A stretch of 17,908 nt of DNA from assembly GCA_013349485.1 (NCBI GenBank), contig DUZM01000027.1, positions 1-17,908 on the forward strand, in the 5' to 3' direction. The stretch comes from Candidatus Hydrogenedentota bacterium. GTDB taxonomy: Bacteria > Hydrogenedentota > Hydrogenedentia > Hydrogenedentales > SLHB01. Below are positions 7,427-15,071 of the stretch, piece by piece (within the stretch, counting starts at the first letter, position 1; each line of letters opens with the position of its first letter). The position numbers and the translations under genes were made by a program. The notes under the pieces were generated by a model. The model did not search any database and had not been told where the DNA came from. It saw only the letters and a list, made by a program, of their open reading frames with translations.

Positions 7427-7723
7427 TCACGGCGTGAAGTCCAGGAAATCGCGGTCATCGGGGAGCCGCAGCATGCCTGACTCGTGGAGTAGTTCTACGC
7501 TCTTGCTGTGAAAGCGCGTCCTTCTCAGGTAGCACCAATGCGGCGCGCGGAGAAACCAGACGGGAAGCGACTGCACGTACGCCGCCTGCAGGGCTTCGCC
7601 CTTGGTGAAGGCGTCCTCGAATCCCCACGAAACGAATTTGACGTGGGCCGCGCTTGCGGCGGCGACCCAGTGCGCCGCTTCGAGGATAGTCGATTCATCA
7701 ACAGCGCGAACTGTCATCATCAC
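7427..7723 (-). CDS. Small unidentified protein, possibly a gene fragment
   Basis: This 98-residue frame is rich in aromatic residues (WGFEDAF, VWFLRAPHWCYL) and ends DDRDFLDFTP. Its third codon positions are strongly G/C, as expected for real coding sequence in this genome, which is the main support for it. It matches no family I know. The start is poor: three ATG codons in a row with no ribosome site, so this may be the 3' part of a longer, broken gene. It lies between the radical SAM gene (convergent) and the GntR gene (same strand). Confidence 0.45.
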   Translation of the reverse strand: MMMTVRAVDESTILEAAHWVAAASAAHVKFVSWGFEDAFTKGEALQAAYVQSLPVWFLRAPHWCYLRRTRFHSKSVELLHESGMLRLPDDRDFLDFTP

Positions 7724-7868
7724 AGGCGTTAATGACCATATTCCCCGAGCAGGACTGGCGTTCAGATACTATGCCACGAACAACGGCGGGGGTTCCATTG
7801 TCAATCGCCTCTTCGAGCAATATGCTGCACTTGAGATTTGAATCCGCCGTGTTGACCCGTGGCACGGC

Positions 7869-8573
7869 CTAGCCCATCGTCAGGGACGGCTCGTCAATGC
7901 ATTCGAGATTCTTGCGGGTGGATTCCAGATGCCGCCGAACCGCTTCGGCCGCTTTCTCGCCGTCCCCCTCGCGATAGGCTTCCAGGATCGCTTCATGCTC
8001 CCTGTGAACGCGCTCCTGGTCAATCTGCTTGCCGATGTACATATAAAGCCGGCTCAACTGGTTGAGTGAGCGCAGGTCCTCATAAATCTGAACCAGTACT
8101 TCGTTGTCGGTGCTACGAATCAACAGTTCGTGAAACTTGATATCCCACGTCAGGTAGCCCCGGAAATCCTTGTAACGTGTACCCAGGTAATGCGTGTTCA
8201 TCCCATGAAGCGCCTGCACAAGGCCTCTTATTAAGGTCTTGGACTTGCGCGGGGCGCCGATGCGGGCGGCATGACACTCGAGCAACGCGCGTGTGCTGAT
8301 CATGTCTATAAAGTATTGTTTGGAGGGGAGCTGGGCCACGACATACCCCGCGTAGGGTTTGCGTTCCACGAGGCGTTCCGCCTGAATGCGGGCCAGGGCC
8401 TCCCGTACGGGGGAGATACTGACCCCCATCTCTCGCGCCAGGGTGTCGATAGTCAATCGTTCCCCGGGTTTGAGGCGCATATCGAGGATTTCGCCTTTGA
8501 TGAGGTCATAAATCTGGTGCGTCAAGGCTTCGTGCTTTATCTTCTTTCGGCTGTTCAGCTTCAGTTTGGCCAC
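7869..8573 (-). CDS. GntR-family transcriptional regulator, FCD (FadR-like) subgroup
   Basis: The 234-residue protein has an N-terminal winged helix-turn-helix (about 15-80, with LAREMGVSISPVREAL) and an all-helical FCD ligand-binding domain (about 88-225). The metal site of FCD proteins is complete: Asp144 and His148 in WDIKFHELL, His193 in REHEAIL and His215 in RRHLEST. Members of this subgroup usually bind a carboxylate such as a sugar acid and repress a neighbouring catabolic operon. It lies 144 bases downstream of the six catabolic genes on the same strand and very likely controls them. The start is GTG at 8573, with AGAAAGG about 10 bases before it; the nearby ATG at 8581 is out of frame. 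Confidence 0.9.
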   Translation of the reverse strand: MAKLKLNSRKKIKHEALTHQIYDLIKGEILDMRLKPGERLTIDTLAREMGVSISPVREALARIQAERLVERKPYAGYVVAQLPSKQYFIDMISTRALLECHAARIGAPRKSKTLIRGLVQALHGMNTHYLGTRYKDFRGYLTWDIKFHELLIRSTDNEVLVQIYEDLRSLNQLSRLYMYIGKQIDQERVHREHEAILEAYREGDGEKAAEAVRRHLESTRKNLECIDEPSLTMG

Positions 8574-8617
8574 GGAGACATTGCCTTTCTTCTCAAGGGA
8601 CTAGGCAACCCAAACTT

Positions 8618-8676
8618 TCATCGATATCTCACGAGAACGAGCACAATACGTCAAGAACCTAATACCTGAATAACCT
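8618..8676 (-). promoter_or_regulatory. Candidate promoter and repeat-bearing control region of the GntR gene
   Basis: Two tandem 16-base repeats (8645-8660 and 8661-8676, starting AATACGTC and AATACCTG) agree at 13 of 16 positions. An inverted GTATT follows at 8681-8685. On the minus strand TTGACG (8654-8649) overlaps the first repeat and could be a -35 box; the -10 17 bases on (TGAGAT) is weak. At 8618-8625 TCATCGAT repeats the centre of the palindrome at 15008-15023, so the same regulator might act on both sites. Confidence 0.35.
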
Positions 8677-8717
8677 CGAAGTATTATGGCTGCGCGATGC
8701 CGTGCTCAACTTTTTCT

Positions 8718-9578
8718 TTAGGCCTTCAAGCGATAGAATCGCTTCGCGTTCTCTGAAAGGAATAAGCGTCGCTCTGATTCTGTCATTTCGCCCATGGCCT
8801 CGATAGCCGAGCAAAGGACGTCCCCATAGGGCGCCGCCTTTCGGCAAACCGGCCAGTCGCTCCCCCACATCAGCCGCTCGATGCCAAAGGCCTCGCGGAC
8901 GCACGCCACGTAGGGCTTGAGCTGTTCGACGTTCCAGTTCGCATGGTCCGCCTCGGTCACTATACCCGAAACCTTGCACCAGATATTCGGGAAACGGGCT
9001 ATGAGGCGAATCCAATCGGCCCACTCTGCGAACGCGTCTTCTGCAATATCGGGCTTGCCCAGATGGTCGAGCACCATGCGAAGGCCGGGGACCTGCTCTG
9101 CCATGCGCGCAATCGTCTCAAGGTGCCGCGGAAACACGATCAGATCGTAGGCCAGTCCGGCCGCCGCCACCGCGCGTAACCCCCGTATGGAGGCCTCGCG
9201 CACCAGCCATTTGTCGTCCGGACTCGACTCGACTTGGTGGCGGATGCCGACCAGCCGCGGATGCGCGGCGACCTCCTCCAACGCGGCTTCGACGCTGTGT
9301 GCCTGCAGGTCGACCCAACCGACGACGCCGGCGATGAAGTCGTAGCAGTCGGCCAACCCAAGCAGGAAACGGGTCTCCTCGACTGAATTGTGGGCCTCGA
9401 CCAGCACCGTGGCCGCCACGCCATGCTCACGCAGCAGCGGCTCTAGGTCTTTGGGCAGATAATCGCGCCGCAAAATCGAAGGCCCCGGCGGCATCCATCG
9501 GTAGCTGAAGCGGTTTATGTCCCAGAAATGCTGGTGACTATCGATCACGGGCAGTGCGTTAGGGGTCGAGACTTCCAT
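8718..9578 (-). CDS. Amidohydrolase family 2 protein, probable sugar-lactone hydrolase
   Basis: The 286-residue protein is a metal-dependent TIM-barrel hydrolase of the amidohydrolase-2 family, close in pattern to L-fucono- and L-rhamnono-lactonases. The H-x-H pair is His15/His17 in IDSHQHFWD. Other likely active-site residues are His114 (GIRHQ), His172 (LDHLGKPD) and Asp241 (WGSDWPV). In the pathway it would open a sugar lactone to the free aldonic acid. The start is ATG 9578, placing it 4 bases after the aldolase stop, so the two are translationally coupled; starting at 9614 would add 12 residues overlapping the aldolase. Which lactone it takes is not visible. Confidence 0.83.
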   Translation of the reverse strand: MEVSTPNALPVIDSHQHFWDINRFSYRWMPPGPSILRRDYLPKDLEPLLREHGVAATVLVEAHNSVEETRFLLGLADCYDFIAGVVGWVDLQAHSVEAALEEVAAHPRLVGIRHQVESSPDDKWLVREASIRGLRAVAAAGLAYDLIVFPRHLETIARMAEQVPGLRMVLDHLGKPDIAEDAFAEWADWIRLIARFPNIWCKVSGIVTEADHANWNVEQLKPYVACVREAFGIERLMWGSDWPVCRKAAPYGDVLCSAIEAMGEMTESERRLFLSENAKRFYRLKA

Positions 9579-9582
9579 GTTC

Positions 9583-10347
9583 TTAGTCCGGCATAAGGCT
9601 GCGACGCAGGTCACGATAGGCCCGGTGCAGCATCAGCGTATCGACCCCATAGGCCACAAAGCGCACGCCGATATCACGATAGGCGCGGGCTTGCTCCGGT
9701 GTGACGGCAAAATTGCCGACCGCAATGGACCGCTCCTCGGCTTTCTTAACGATGCCGCGAATGGCCTCGAGCACGCGCGCATCGGTGACTTTCCCCGGGA
9801 TGCCGAGCGATTGCGAGAGGTCGAATGGTCCTATGAATATCCCGTCGATGTGCTCCACTTCCAGGATCGCGTCAAGATTTGAAATGCCCTCAATGCCTTC
9901 GATCTGAAGAATGATGCAGGTTTCGCGATTGGCCCAGTTGTAGAAGTCTGGGTCCTCGTCTGCGGCGTTGTACCCGCCGCAACGGGTGAACGGGCAAACG
10001 CCCCGCCGGCCGCCGGGGTGAAACTTCGCCGCCTTAACGACCTGCTCGGCCTCGGAACGGCTGGTCAAGTTTGGCACCATCACGGCCGAAGCACCGAAGT
10101 CCAGTGCCTGGCCGATGCAGTGGTGCTCCAAACGCGGCACGCGGAAGACGGTGGCCAGCCCCACTGCGTCGCAGCCGCGTATCAGATCGAGCGAGGAATC
10201 AGCCCCGAACGTTCCGTGCTCGGTGTCGATGATGCCGAAGTCCATGCCGGCATGGCCGACGATCTCGGCCGAATCGGCCGCAGGGATCTGCAGGAACGTG
10301 CCGAGCAGAAATTTCTTCTCCGAGAGTACCTGTTTGAATGTGGGCAT
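9583..10347 (-). CDS. HpcH/HpaI family aldolase (2-keto-3-deoxy acid aldolase)
   Basis: The 254-residue length is typical of the class II pyruvate-dependent aldolases that include HpaI, GarL and RhmA. Catalytic and metal residues are in place: His44 in DTEHG, Arg69 in VFRVP, Glu150 in LQIEG and Asp176 in GPFDLS, the last two being metal ligands. The expected reaction is splitting a 2-keto-3-deoxy sugar acid into pyruvate and a hydroxy-aldehyde (lactaldehyde, glycolaldehyde or tartronate semialdehyde, depending on the sugar). It starts 18 bases after the transaldolase-like gene and ends 4 bases before the lactonase-like gene. Confidence 0.88.
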   Translation of the reverse strand: MPTFKQVLSEKKFLLGTFLQIPAADSAEIVGHAGMDFGIIDTEHGTFGADSSLDLIRGCDAVGLATVFRVPRLEHHCIGQALDFGASAVMVPNLTSRSEAEQVVKAAKFHPGGRRGVCPFTRCGGYNAADEDPDFYNWANRETCIILQIEGIEGISNLDAILEVEHIDGIFIGPFDLSQSLGIPGKVTDARVLEAIRGIVKKAEERSIAVGNFAVTPEQARAYRDIGVRFVAYGVDTLMLHRAYRDLRRSLMPD

Positions 10348-10365
10348 GATCTTGCCTCGGCCTCC

Positions 10366-11385
10366 TTAGCGTGTAGCGATTTGGGCTTCCAATTCATCAA
10401 AAGCCTTCAGGAATGAGCTCTGAAAAGCGCGCACCGGCCCAAAATCAGGGAACTCTCCGGGCGCCAAGGCATCCGGTTCGGTCGCCTTGCGGAAATCGGG
10501 AAGATGCGCGCGAAGCGCCTCGATCGTTTCTGAACTGGCATGCTTATCGATGCGCTTCTCCGGGACCTCGTCCTTGAGCGCTTCGGCGAGGTCCCAGCCG
10601 ATCGTCACGGCAAGGTCGCCACCGACCAGCTCAGCGAAATGATGCGATCCGCGGGCGCCGCCGCCCATGAGCCGGGCCTTGAAGTTTCGTTTCCCATACT
10701 CTGAGTAAGCGATGCGGGTGCCTTCGCAACCTGCCGCGCGCAGCGTCGCCTGGTCGAGGGGCAGATTGTGCCGCTTGGCCTCGGCGGCCAAACCCTCATC
10801 GAGGAGGCCGGCGATGTAGGTCACGTAGCACAACGGTGTTTTGCCGGAGTGCTGACTCGCGCGCTGGTAAGCTTCAGCCATGAAGATCGCCTGAGACACG
10901 GAGAAGCCCAGTGTGGCGATCATAGGGATATCATGCCGGACAAGCACTTCCATCGCGGCCGCACCGGCCTCCGTCGAAGGTACCTTGAGAATGATGTTCT
11001 CGGCCAGTGCGGCCAGTCTGAGACCCTCGTCAATGATGAAATCCGCGTCGTTGTTGCGTCGTGGATTGCCTTGGATGGCCACCAGCCCGTATCGGCCTTG
11101 CGAGCGTTTGTAAAGCGGTAGGAAGCGCTTCTGCAAGCGCAACACCGACCATGAGTAAGCCTGCATGATGACCTCTTCAAGACCGTCGTTTCGCTCGACG
11201 GCCGCATCGAGCTGGGCCAGGGCTTCCCCATCGTTGCGCACAATGCGGGCCAGATAGGTGGGATTCGTTGTCGCGCCCACGGCGCCCAGCTCGAGCGCCT
11301 GGGAGGCCTGTTCGGGCGTGGCATTGTTGATCCAGAATTCCGTGGGCGTGGTTTCCGCAACGGATTTGAAATAGCGGCCTTTCAC
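10366..11385 (-). CDS. Transaldolase-family protein
   Basis: The 339-residue protein has the transaldolase/fructose-6-phosphate aldolase fold. The Schiff-base lysine is Lys134 in IILKVPSTEAG, and the substrate strand GATTNPTYL is at 38-46. The first strand reads EFWINNAT; Asn20 sits where the family usually has the helper Asp, so catalysis may be altered. The start is GTG 11385, supported by AAAGGAG 5 bases before it. The open frame extends to 11640, but that part lies inside the SDR gene in another frame and shows no homology. Its role among sugar-acid genes is unclear: it could split or join a keto-sugar formed as a side product, or process the aldehyde from the aldolase. Confidence 0.82.
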   Translation of the reverse strand: MKGRYFKSVAETTPTEFWINNATPEQASQALELGAVGATTNPTYLARIVRNDGEALAQLDAAVERNDGLEEVIMQAYSWSVLRLQKRFLPLYKRSQGRYGLVAIQGNPRRNNDADFIIDEGLRLAALAENIILKVPSTEAGAAAMEVLVRHDIPMIATLGFSVSQAIFMAEAYQRASQHSGKTPLCYVTYIAGLLDEGLAAEAKRHNLPLDQATLRAAGCEGTRIAYSEYGKRNFKARLMGGGARGSHHFAELVGGDLAVTIGWDLAEALKDEVPEKRIDKHASSETIEALRAHLPDFRKATEPDALAPGEFPDFGPVRAFQSSFLKAFDELEAQIATR

Positions 11386-11411
11386 GTCATCTCCTTTGAA
11401 ATGGGTCCGGG

Positions 11412-12182
11412 CTACTTGACGCCATAACCGCACTCGGAGCCGCCCGACACCGGGATGACGGCGCCCGTGATGAAGCTGGCGCCCGGCGATGCGACAAAAG
11501 CGACCACCCGGGCGATTTCCTCGGGGCTGGCCGTGTAGCCGAGGTGATTGACTTTCGTTCGGTAAGCAACGATCTCTTGAGCGTTGGGCATCCTGGCGAT
11601 CATGGCGTCCGTGGTAGGAGTCAGCACACTGGACGGACAAATGGCATTACTTCGAATGCCGTCCTTGCCATAATCGATCGCCATAGCCTTGGTCAGGGCG
11701 TTAAGCCCGCCCTTTGCGGTGCTGTAGGCTGCATGGCTGGCTTCGCCCGCCACGCCCGCCATAGAAGACACATTGATAATGCAGCCATGCGTCCGGCGCA
11801 GGTGGGGATACGCGTATTTGCAGCACAGAAAAGGGCCCTGAAGATTGACGGCCAGAATGCGTTCGAGATCCTTCTCTGAGGTCTCGTGCACGGCGTGCAT
11901 GGGTTCGATCAGCGCGGCATTGTTGACCAGTACGTCAATGCGGCCGAAACGCTCCACCGCCGCGTCGAACAGACCGCGAATATCCTCGGAAGAACTCAGA
12001 TCGGTTTTGTGAAAGACGACCCTGTCCGTTGCGAACTCTCCGGCGAACGCCGCGCCCTGCGGATCGATATCCACCATGAAGACGCACGCCCCCAATCCAT
12101 GAAACTCCCTCACACAGGCACGGCCAATGCCGCCGGCAGCGCCCGTGATGATCACAACCTGGCCTTCAAACTCATGACTCAT
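11412..12182 (-). CDS. Short-chain dehydrogenase/reductase (SDR)
   Basis: The 256-residue protein is a classical SDR with every key motif: TGAAGGIG at 13-20 for the nucleotide, Asp38 (MVDID), which favours NAD over NADP, NNAA at 87-90, Asn113, and the catalytic Ser140, Tyr153 and Lys157 (YSTAK). The C-terminal GGSECGYGVK follows the usual PVSGG end. In this operon it most likely oxidises a sugar to its lactone or a sugar-acid hydroxyl to a ketone. AAGGAG lies about 13 bases before the ATG. It sits 9 bases after the MlrC-like gene and 26 bases before the transaldolase-like gene. Confidence 0.9.
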   Translation of the reverse strand: MSHEFEGQVVIITGAAGGIGRACVREFHGLGACVFMVDIDPQGAAFAGEFATDRVVFHKTDLSSSEDIRGLFDAAVERFGRIDVLVNNAALIEPMHAVHETSEKDLERILAVNLQGPFLCCKYAYPHLRRTHGCIINVSSMAGVAGEASHAAYSTAKGGLNALTKAMAIDYGKDGIRSNAICPSSVLTPTTDAMIARMPNAQEIVAYRTKVNHLGYTASPEEIARVVAFVASPGASFITGAVIPVSGGSECGYGVK

Positions 12183-12191
12183 TGTGTGGGT

Positions 12192-13694
12192 TCAACTCCT
12201 TGGTAAGGGATTCGCCAGTTGCTCGTCGAAAGGATAGAGGGGACGCGGAATGCGTTTGAAGTCGAGCATGCGCATGTCGCAAGGCGTGGGGCCGGAAATG
12301 TCCACGAGGAAATACCCCCGCATGACATCCCGATACGCAAAGCGAAAATTCATCATGTTCTTGACACCGATGAACTTAGCGTCGCGCGGGTTGAGCCCGG
12401 CGGTGCGCAGCTGTTCCTCCCCCCAATCATATGTCGGCACCGACATAATCACAAGGTCGATAGGGTCATGCCTGAAAACAGCCGTGGGACCCATGCTGAC
12501 CGTTTGGCCGCCTAGAATACCGCCATCATACCGGAACCGTCCGTCAGACAACTTGACCACCTCGCCGTCAAGCATCAACGGCTCTCCCCAGCGCGGATCT
12601 TGGGCGTAGCCGACCTCGATGGTCAATCGGCTGCCGACGCCGGCTTCCATGCAGCGACGTGCCCCGGCAGGATCCACGACCGTCGCATAGCAGATCTCTG
12701 TCACCTGCAGGTTGACCAGTTCACGCACCAATCCTATGCCGTCACCGGCGCCGCCGCCGCCAGTCGTGTCGGCGGTGTCCAACAGCAGAATTGGCTGGCC
12801 TTCAATGGCACGCCCGCGTTTGACGGCCTCGGCGACGCTCAGGGGCTCGACATGGAACACCTCGCGCAGCGACCAGTATTTTCCGGCAATCTCATGGGCT
12901 TTCTGGTCGGCCTTCTCCTGATTGCCGTCGGTCACCACCACAACCGAGCAACCGATTTCCTCGATATCGATATACGAACCGACGAAGAAGATCGATGCGG
13001 TCAGAATCTCCGGGTCATTTTCCAGGCGCCCTGTTTGCTCGACAAGTTGCGCAAAAGGGCCGTCGTCCTTGGTCGTGGCGTTAAAGGCCGTCAGCAACAT
13101 GGGCAAACTGACGTAGCCAATGCGTGGCGCCGCGTGTTCGCGAATAATCTTCAACATCAGCCGCGCGGCGCGCTGACCCACCTCGAACGTGTCGTCGTGA
13201 GGATATTCACGATATCCCAGGATCGCATCCGTTTCCTCGACCATGCGCTTGGTCACGTTGCCATGAATGTCGAGGGTCGTTACAAGCGGCGTCTGCGGAC
13301 CGACCAAGGCGCGTATGGCCGCGGCAAGGTCGCCTTCCGGATCATCAAGATCCTCGATGACCATGGAACCGTGACAGGACAAAAGGACGCCGTCAACCGG
13401 CTGCCCCGCTTCCAGTAAGGCCAGCATCCGCGCTTTGAGTTCGCAATAGCAATTGCTGGCGATCAGCCCCGTCGAATTTCCTCGCGTCGTGACCAACGGG
13501 ACAACCTCGACGTCTTCCTCTTCCAGAATGCTAAGCATGCCGGCGACTTCGCTTTCCGTGCCGCGCAACGAAAACACCTCATTGCCCTGCCATAGATAAC
13601 CCGTGCTGCGGAAATGGTCGATTCCACTTACCGTGGCAATGAAGCTGTTCGATTCGAGCGAGATCTGGCCGACAGCGATGCGAAGACGCGCCAT
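12192..13694 (-). CDS. M81 family metallopeptidase / MlrC-like protein
   Basis: The 500-residue length and two-part layout fit the MlrC family (DUF1485 N-terminal domain plus MlrC C-terminal domain). Family landmarks are SLESNSF at 12-18, SCHGSM at 106-111, metal-site TLDIHGN at 140-146 (Asp142, His144), His166 in YREYPHDD, and the glycine-rich DTADTTGGGGAGDG that opens the C-terminal domain. MlrC was named for the last step in degrading linearised microcystin, but family members are common beside amino-acid and sugar-acid genes where no toxin is involved. Here it sits inside a sugar-acid operon, so another amide or ester substrate is more likely. The ATG at 13694 has AGAAAGG about 10 bases upstream. 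Confidence 0.85.
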   Translation of the reverse strand: MARLRIAVGQISLESNSFIATVSGIDHFRSTGYLWQGNEVFSLRGTESEVAGMLSILEEEDVEVVPLVTTRGNSTGLIASNCYCELKARMLALLEAGQPVDGVLLSCHGSMVIEDLDDPEGDLAAAIRALVGPQTPLVTTLDIHGNVTKRMVEETDAILGYREYPHDDTFEVGQRAARLMLKIIREHAAPRIGYVSLPMLLTAFNATTKDDGPFAQLVEQTGRLENDPEILTASIFFVGSYIDIEEIGCSVVVVTDGNQEKADQKAHEIAGKYWSLREVFHVEPLSVAEAVKRGRAIEGQPILLLDTADTTGGGGAGDGIGLVRELVNLQVTEICYATVVDPAGARRCMEAGVGSRLTIEVGYAQDPRWGEPLMLDGEVVKLSDGRFRYDGGILGGQTVSMGPTAVFRHDPIDLVIMSVPTYDWGEEQLRTAGLNPRDAKFIGVKNMMNFRFAYRDVMRGYFLVDISGPTPCDMRMLDFKRIPRPLYPFDEQLANPLPRS

Positions 13695-13750
13695 GGGACT
13701 ATGACCTTTCTGAACGCGCGTCCAACAATCGGTGTGCGCCGTCAGGACAC

Positions 13751-14935
13751 TCAGGCATAGGGCGGTGCCTCATGACTGTATTCGGCCCCGAAAATGAGGT
13801 CGGAGTAATTGCCGGGCGGAATCGACTGGCCACGTGGCAGGGAAAGGCGCTCGAGCGCTTCCCGATCGACTTCCGCTCCCAGGCCCGGCCCATCGCCGAG
13901 TTGAAGGATGCCATCCTGCAGCTTTAGAGGATCACGCAACAGTTTTTCTATGAAAGGGTTACGGGTCTGGTCGACCTCGACCGTCAATCCGTGCGGCGCG
14001 GCGGCCACCAGGTGGGCATTGGCCAACAGCGCGACGGCGTCGCTCCAGGTATGCGGGGCGAATTTCAAGCCGTGCTCGGCGGCCATCGAAGAAATGCGCC
14101 TGCATTCAGTGATGCCCCCCGCGCGGCAGGCATCGGCCTGCACGACGTCGAGCGCTCCCGCGCGAATCATCTCGCGAAACCCCTGAACGCCGAAGTCGTT
14201 TTCGCCCGCGGCCAGCGGGGTTTTCAGATGAGGTCGCAAAGCTACGTAGCGGTCAATCTCCTCGGGCGCGAAGGGTTCCTCAAACCAGAAGACATCATGT
14301 TCGGCGAGTACCTCGTCGAAACGTATGGCGGCTTCCAGTTCATAACGATGGGAACCATCCACCAGCAGCCGACCCCATGGAGCGATCGCGCGCGAGACCT
14401 CACGGACAACCCCGGTATCGTAGTCCCAGTTCTTGCCGAGCCGGGTCTTGAACCGCGCGAAGCCGCGTTCTCTGAGCCGAAGCGCTTCGTCGGTGAGCTC
14501 CTCGGGGCGGTCCTTCCAGAAGAGGGCGCTGGCGTAGGCCGGCGCCCGGCCTTCCGAAGCCCCCAGCAACCTCCAGATGGGCTGGCCTTCGATCTTGCCG
14601 CGCAGGTCCCATAACGCAATGTCGATGCCGCCCAAAGCGGACATGGCAACGCCCTTGCGGCCATACCAGCGGGTCAATCCGTAGAGTTTGTCCCAGATGG
14701 CCTCAACGGGTCGGGGATCTTGGCCTATCAGATGCGGCGCGAGGTGGTCCTCGATGATGATCCGGGCCAAATCGGGATAGGCATACGTGGCGCCCCAGCC
14801 GGTCAGGCCCGAATCGGTCTGAATTTCAACGATCGTGGTCACGCGACTGGTGACCTGTCCGCCGGCGTAGAGGTAGCCTTTGCGGTTGGGGTAGTCAAAG
14901 TAGAGGTTATGCGTTTGGATCGAGCGGATTCTCAT
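13751..14935 (-). CDS. Mandelate racemase/muconate lactonizing enzyme family protein, probable sugar-acid dehydratase
   Basis: The 394-residue protein belongs to the mandelate-racemase branch of the enolase superfamily. Metal ligands are Asp193 (LLVDGSH), Glu219 (WFEEP) and Glu245 (AAGEND). The base on one face is in FKTR (Lys163-x-Arg165 instead of K-x-K) and the other is the His295-Asp268 dyad (APHTW, QADACRAGGIT). The PHTW pattern is common in dehydratases of aldonic acids. The likely reaction is loss of water from an aldonate to give a 2-keto-3-deoxy acid for the aldolase downstream. The ATG at 14935 is chosen over an in-frame TTG at 14965, because the protein then opens MRIRSIQTH as in relatives. 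It is the first gene of the operon. Confidence 0.88.
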   Translation of the reverse strand: MRIRSIQTHNLYFDYPNRKGYLYAGGQVTSRVTTIVEIQTDSGLTGWGATYAYPDLARIIIEDHLAPHLIGQDPRPVEAIWDKLYGLTRWYGRKGVAMSALGGIDIALWDLRGKIEGQPIWRLLGASEGRAPAYASALFWKDRPEELTDEALRLRERGFARFKTRLGKNWDYDTGVVREVSRAIAPWGRLLVDGSHRYELEAAIRFDEVLAEHDVFWFEEPFAPEEIDRYVALRPHLKTPLAAGENDFGVQGFREMIRAGALDVVQADACRAGGITECRRISSMAAEHGLKFAPHTWSDAVALLANAHLVAAAPHGLTVEVDQTRNPFIEKLLRDPLKLQDGILQLGDGPGLGAEVDREALERLSLPRGQSIPPGNYSDLIFGAEYSHEAPPYA

Positions 14936-15007
14936 AGCGAATTCAGCGTTCTCCCGCCGTGGCAATCAATCCGAATCCACGCCGAAACAGAGCAAACGAT
15001 AAGTCCA

Positions 15008-15023
15008 ATATCATCGATGATAT
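15008..15023 (-). promoter_or_regulatory. 16-bp perfect palindrome, candidate GntR operator of the sugar-acid operon
   Basis: ATATCATCGATGATAT is a perfect palindrome 73 bases upstream of the first gene of the operon. Its size and AT-rich arms fit operators of FadR-type GntR regulators. On the minus strand TATATC, overlapping its left arm, could be a -10 box with a weak -35 (TTGCGT) 16 bases before it, so a bound repressor would cover the promoter. The eight central bases TCATCGAT recur upstream of the GntR gene. Confidence 0.6.
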
Positions 15024-15071
15024 ATGAAATGGCCCGAGAAACGCAACGTCGGGCATTGCTGTCAGCATTTG

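Noticed and set aside
11386..11640. 85-codon upstream extension of the transaldolase-like gene
   Set aside because: It overlaps the SDR gene in another frame, while GTG 11385 has a strong AAAGGAG and matches the family start.
12600..13418. Long plus-strand frame (272 codons) opposite the MlrC-like gene
   Set aside because: It lies wholly inside a well-supported gene on the other strand and encodes no recognisable domain.
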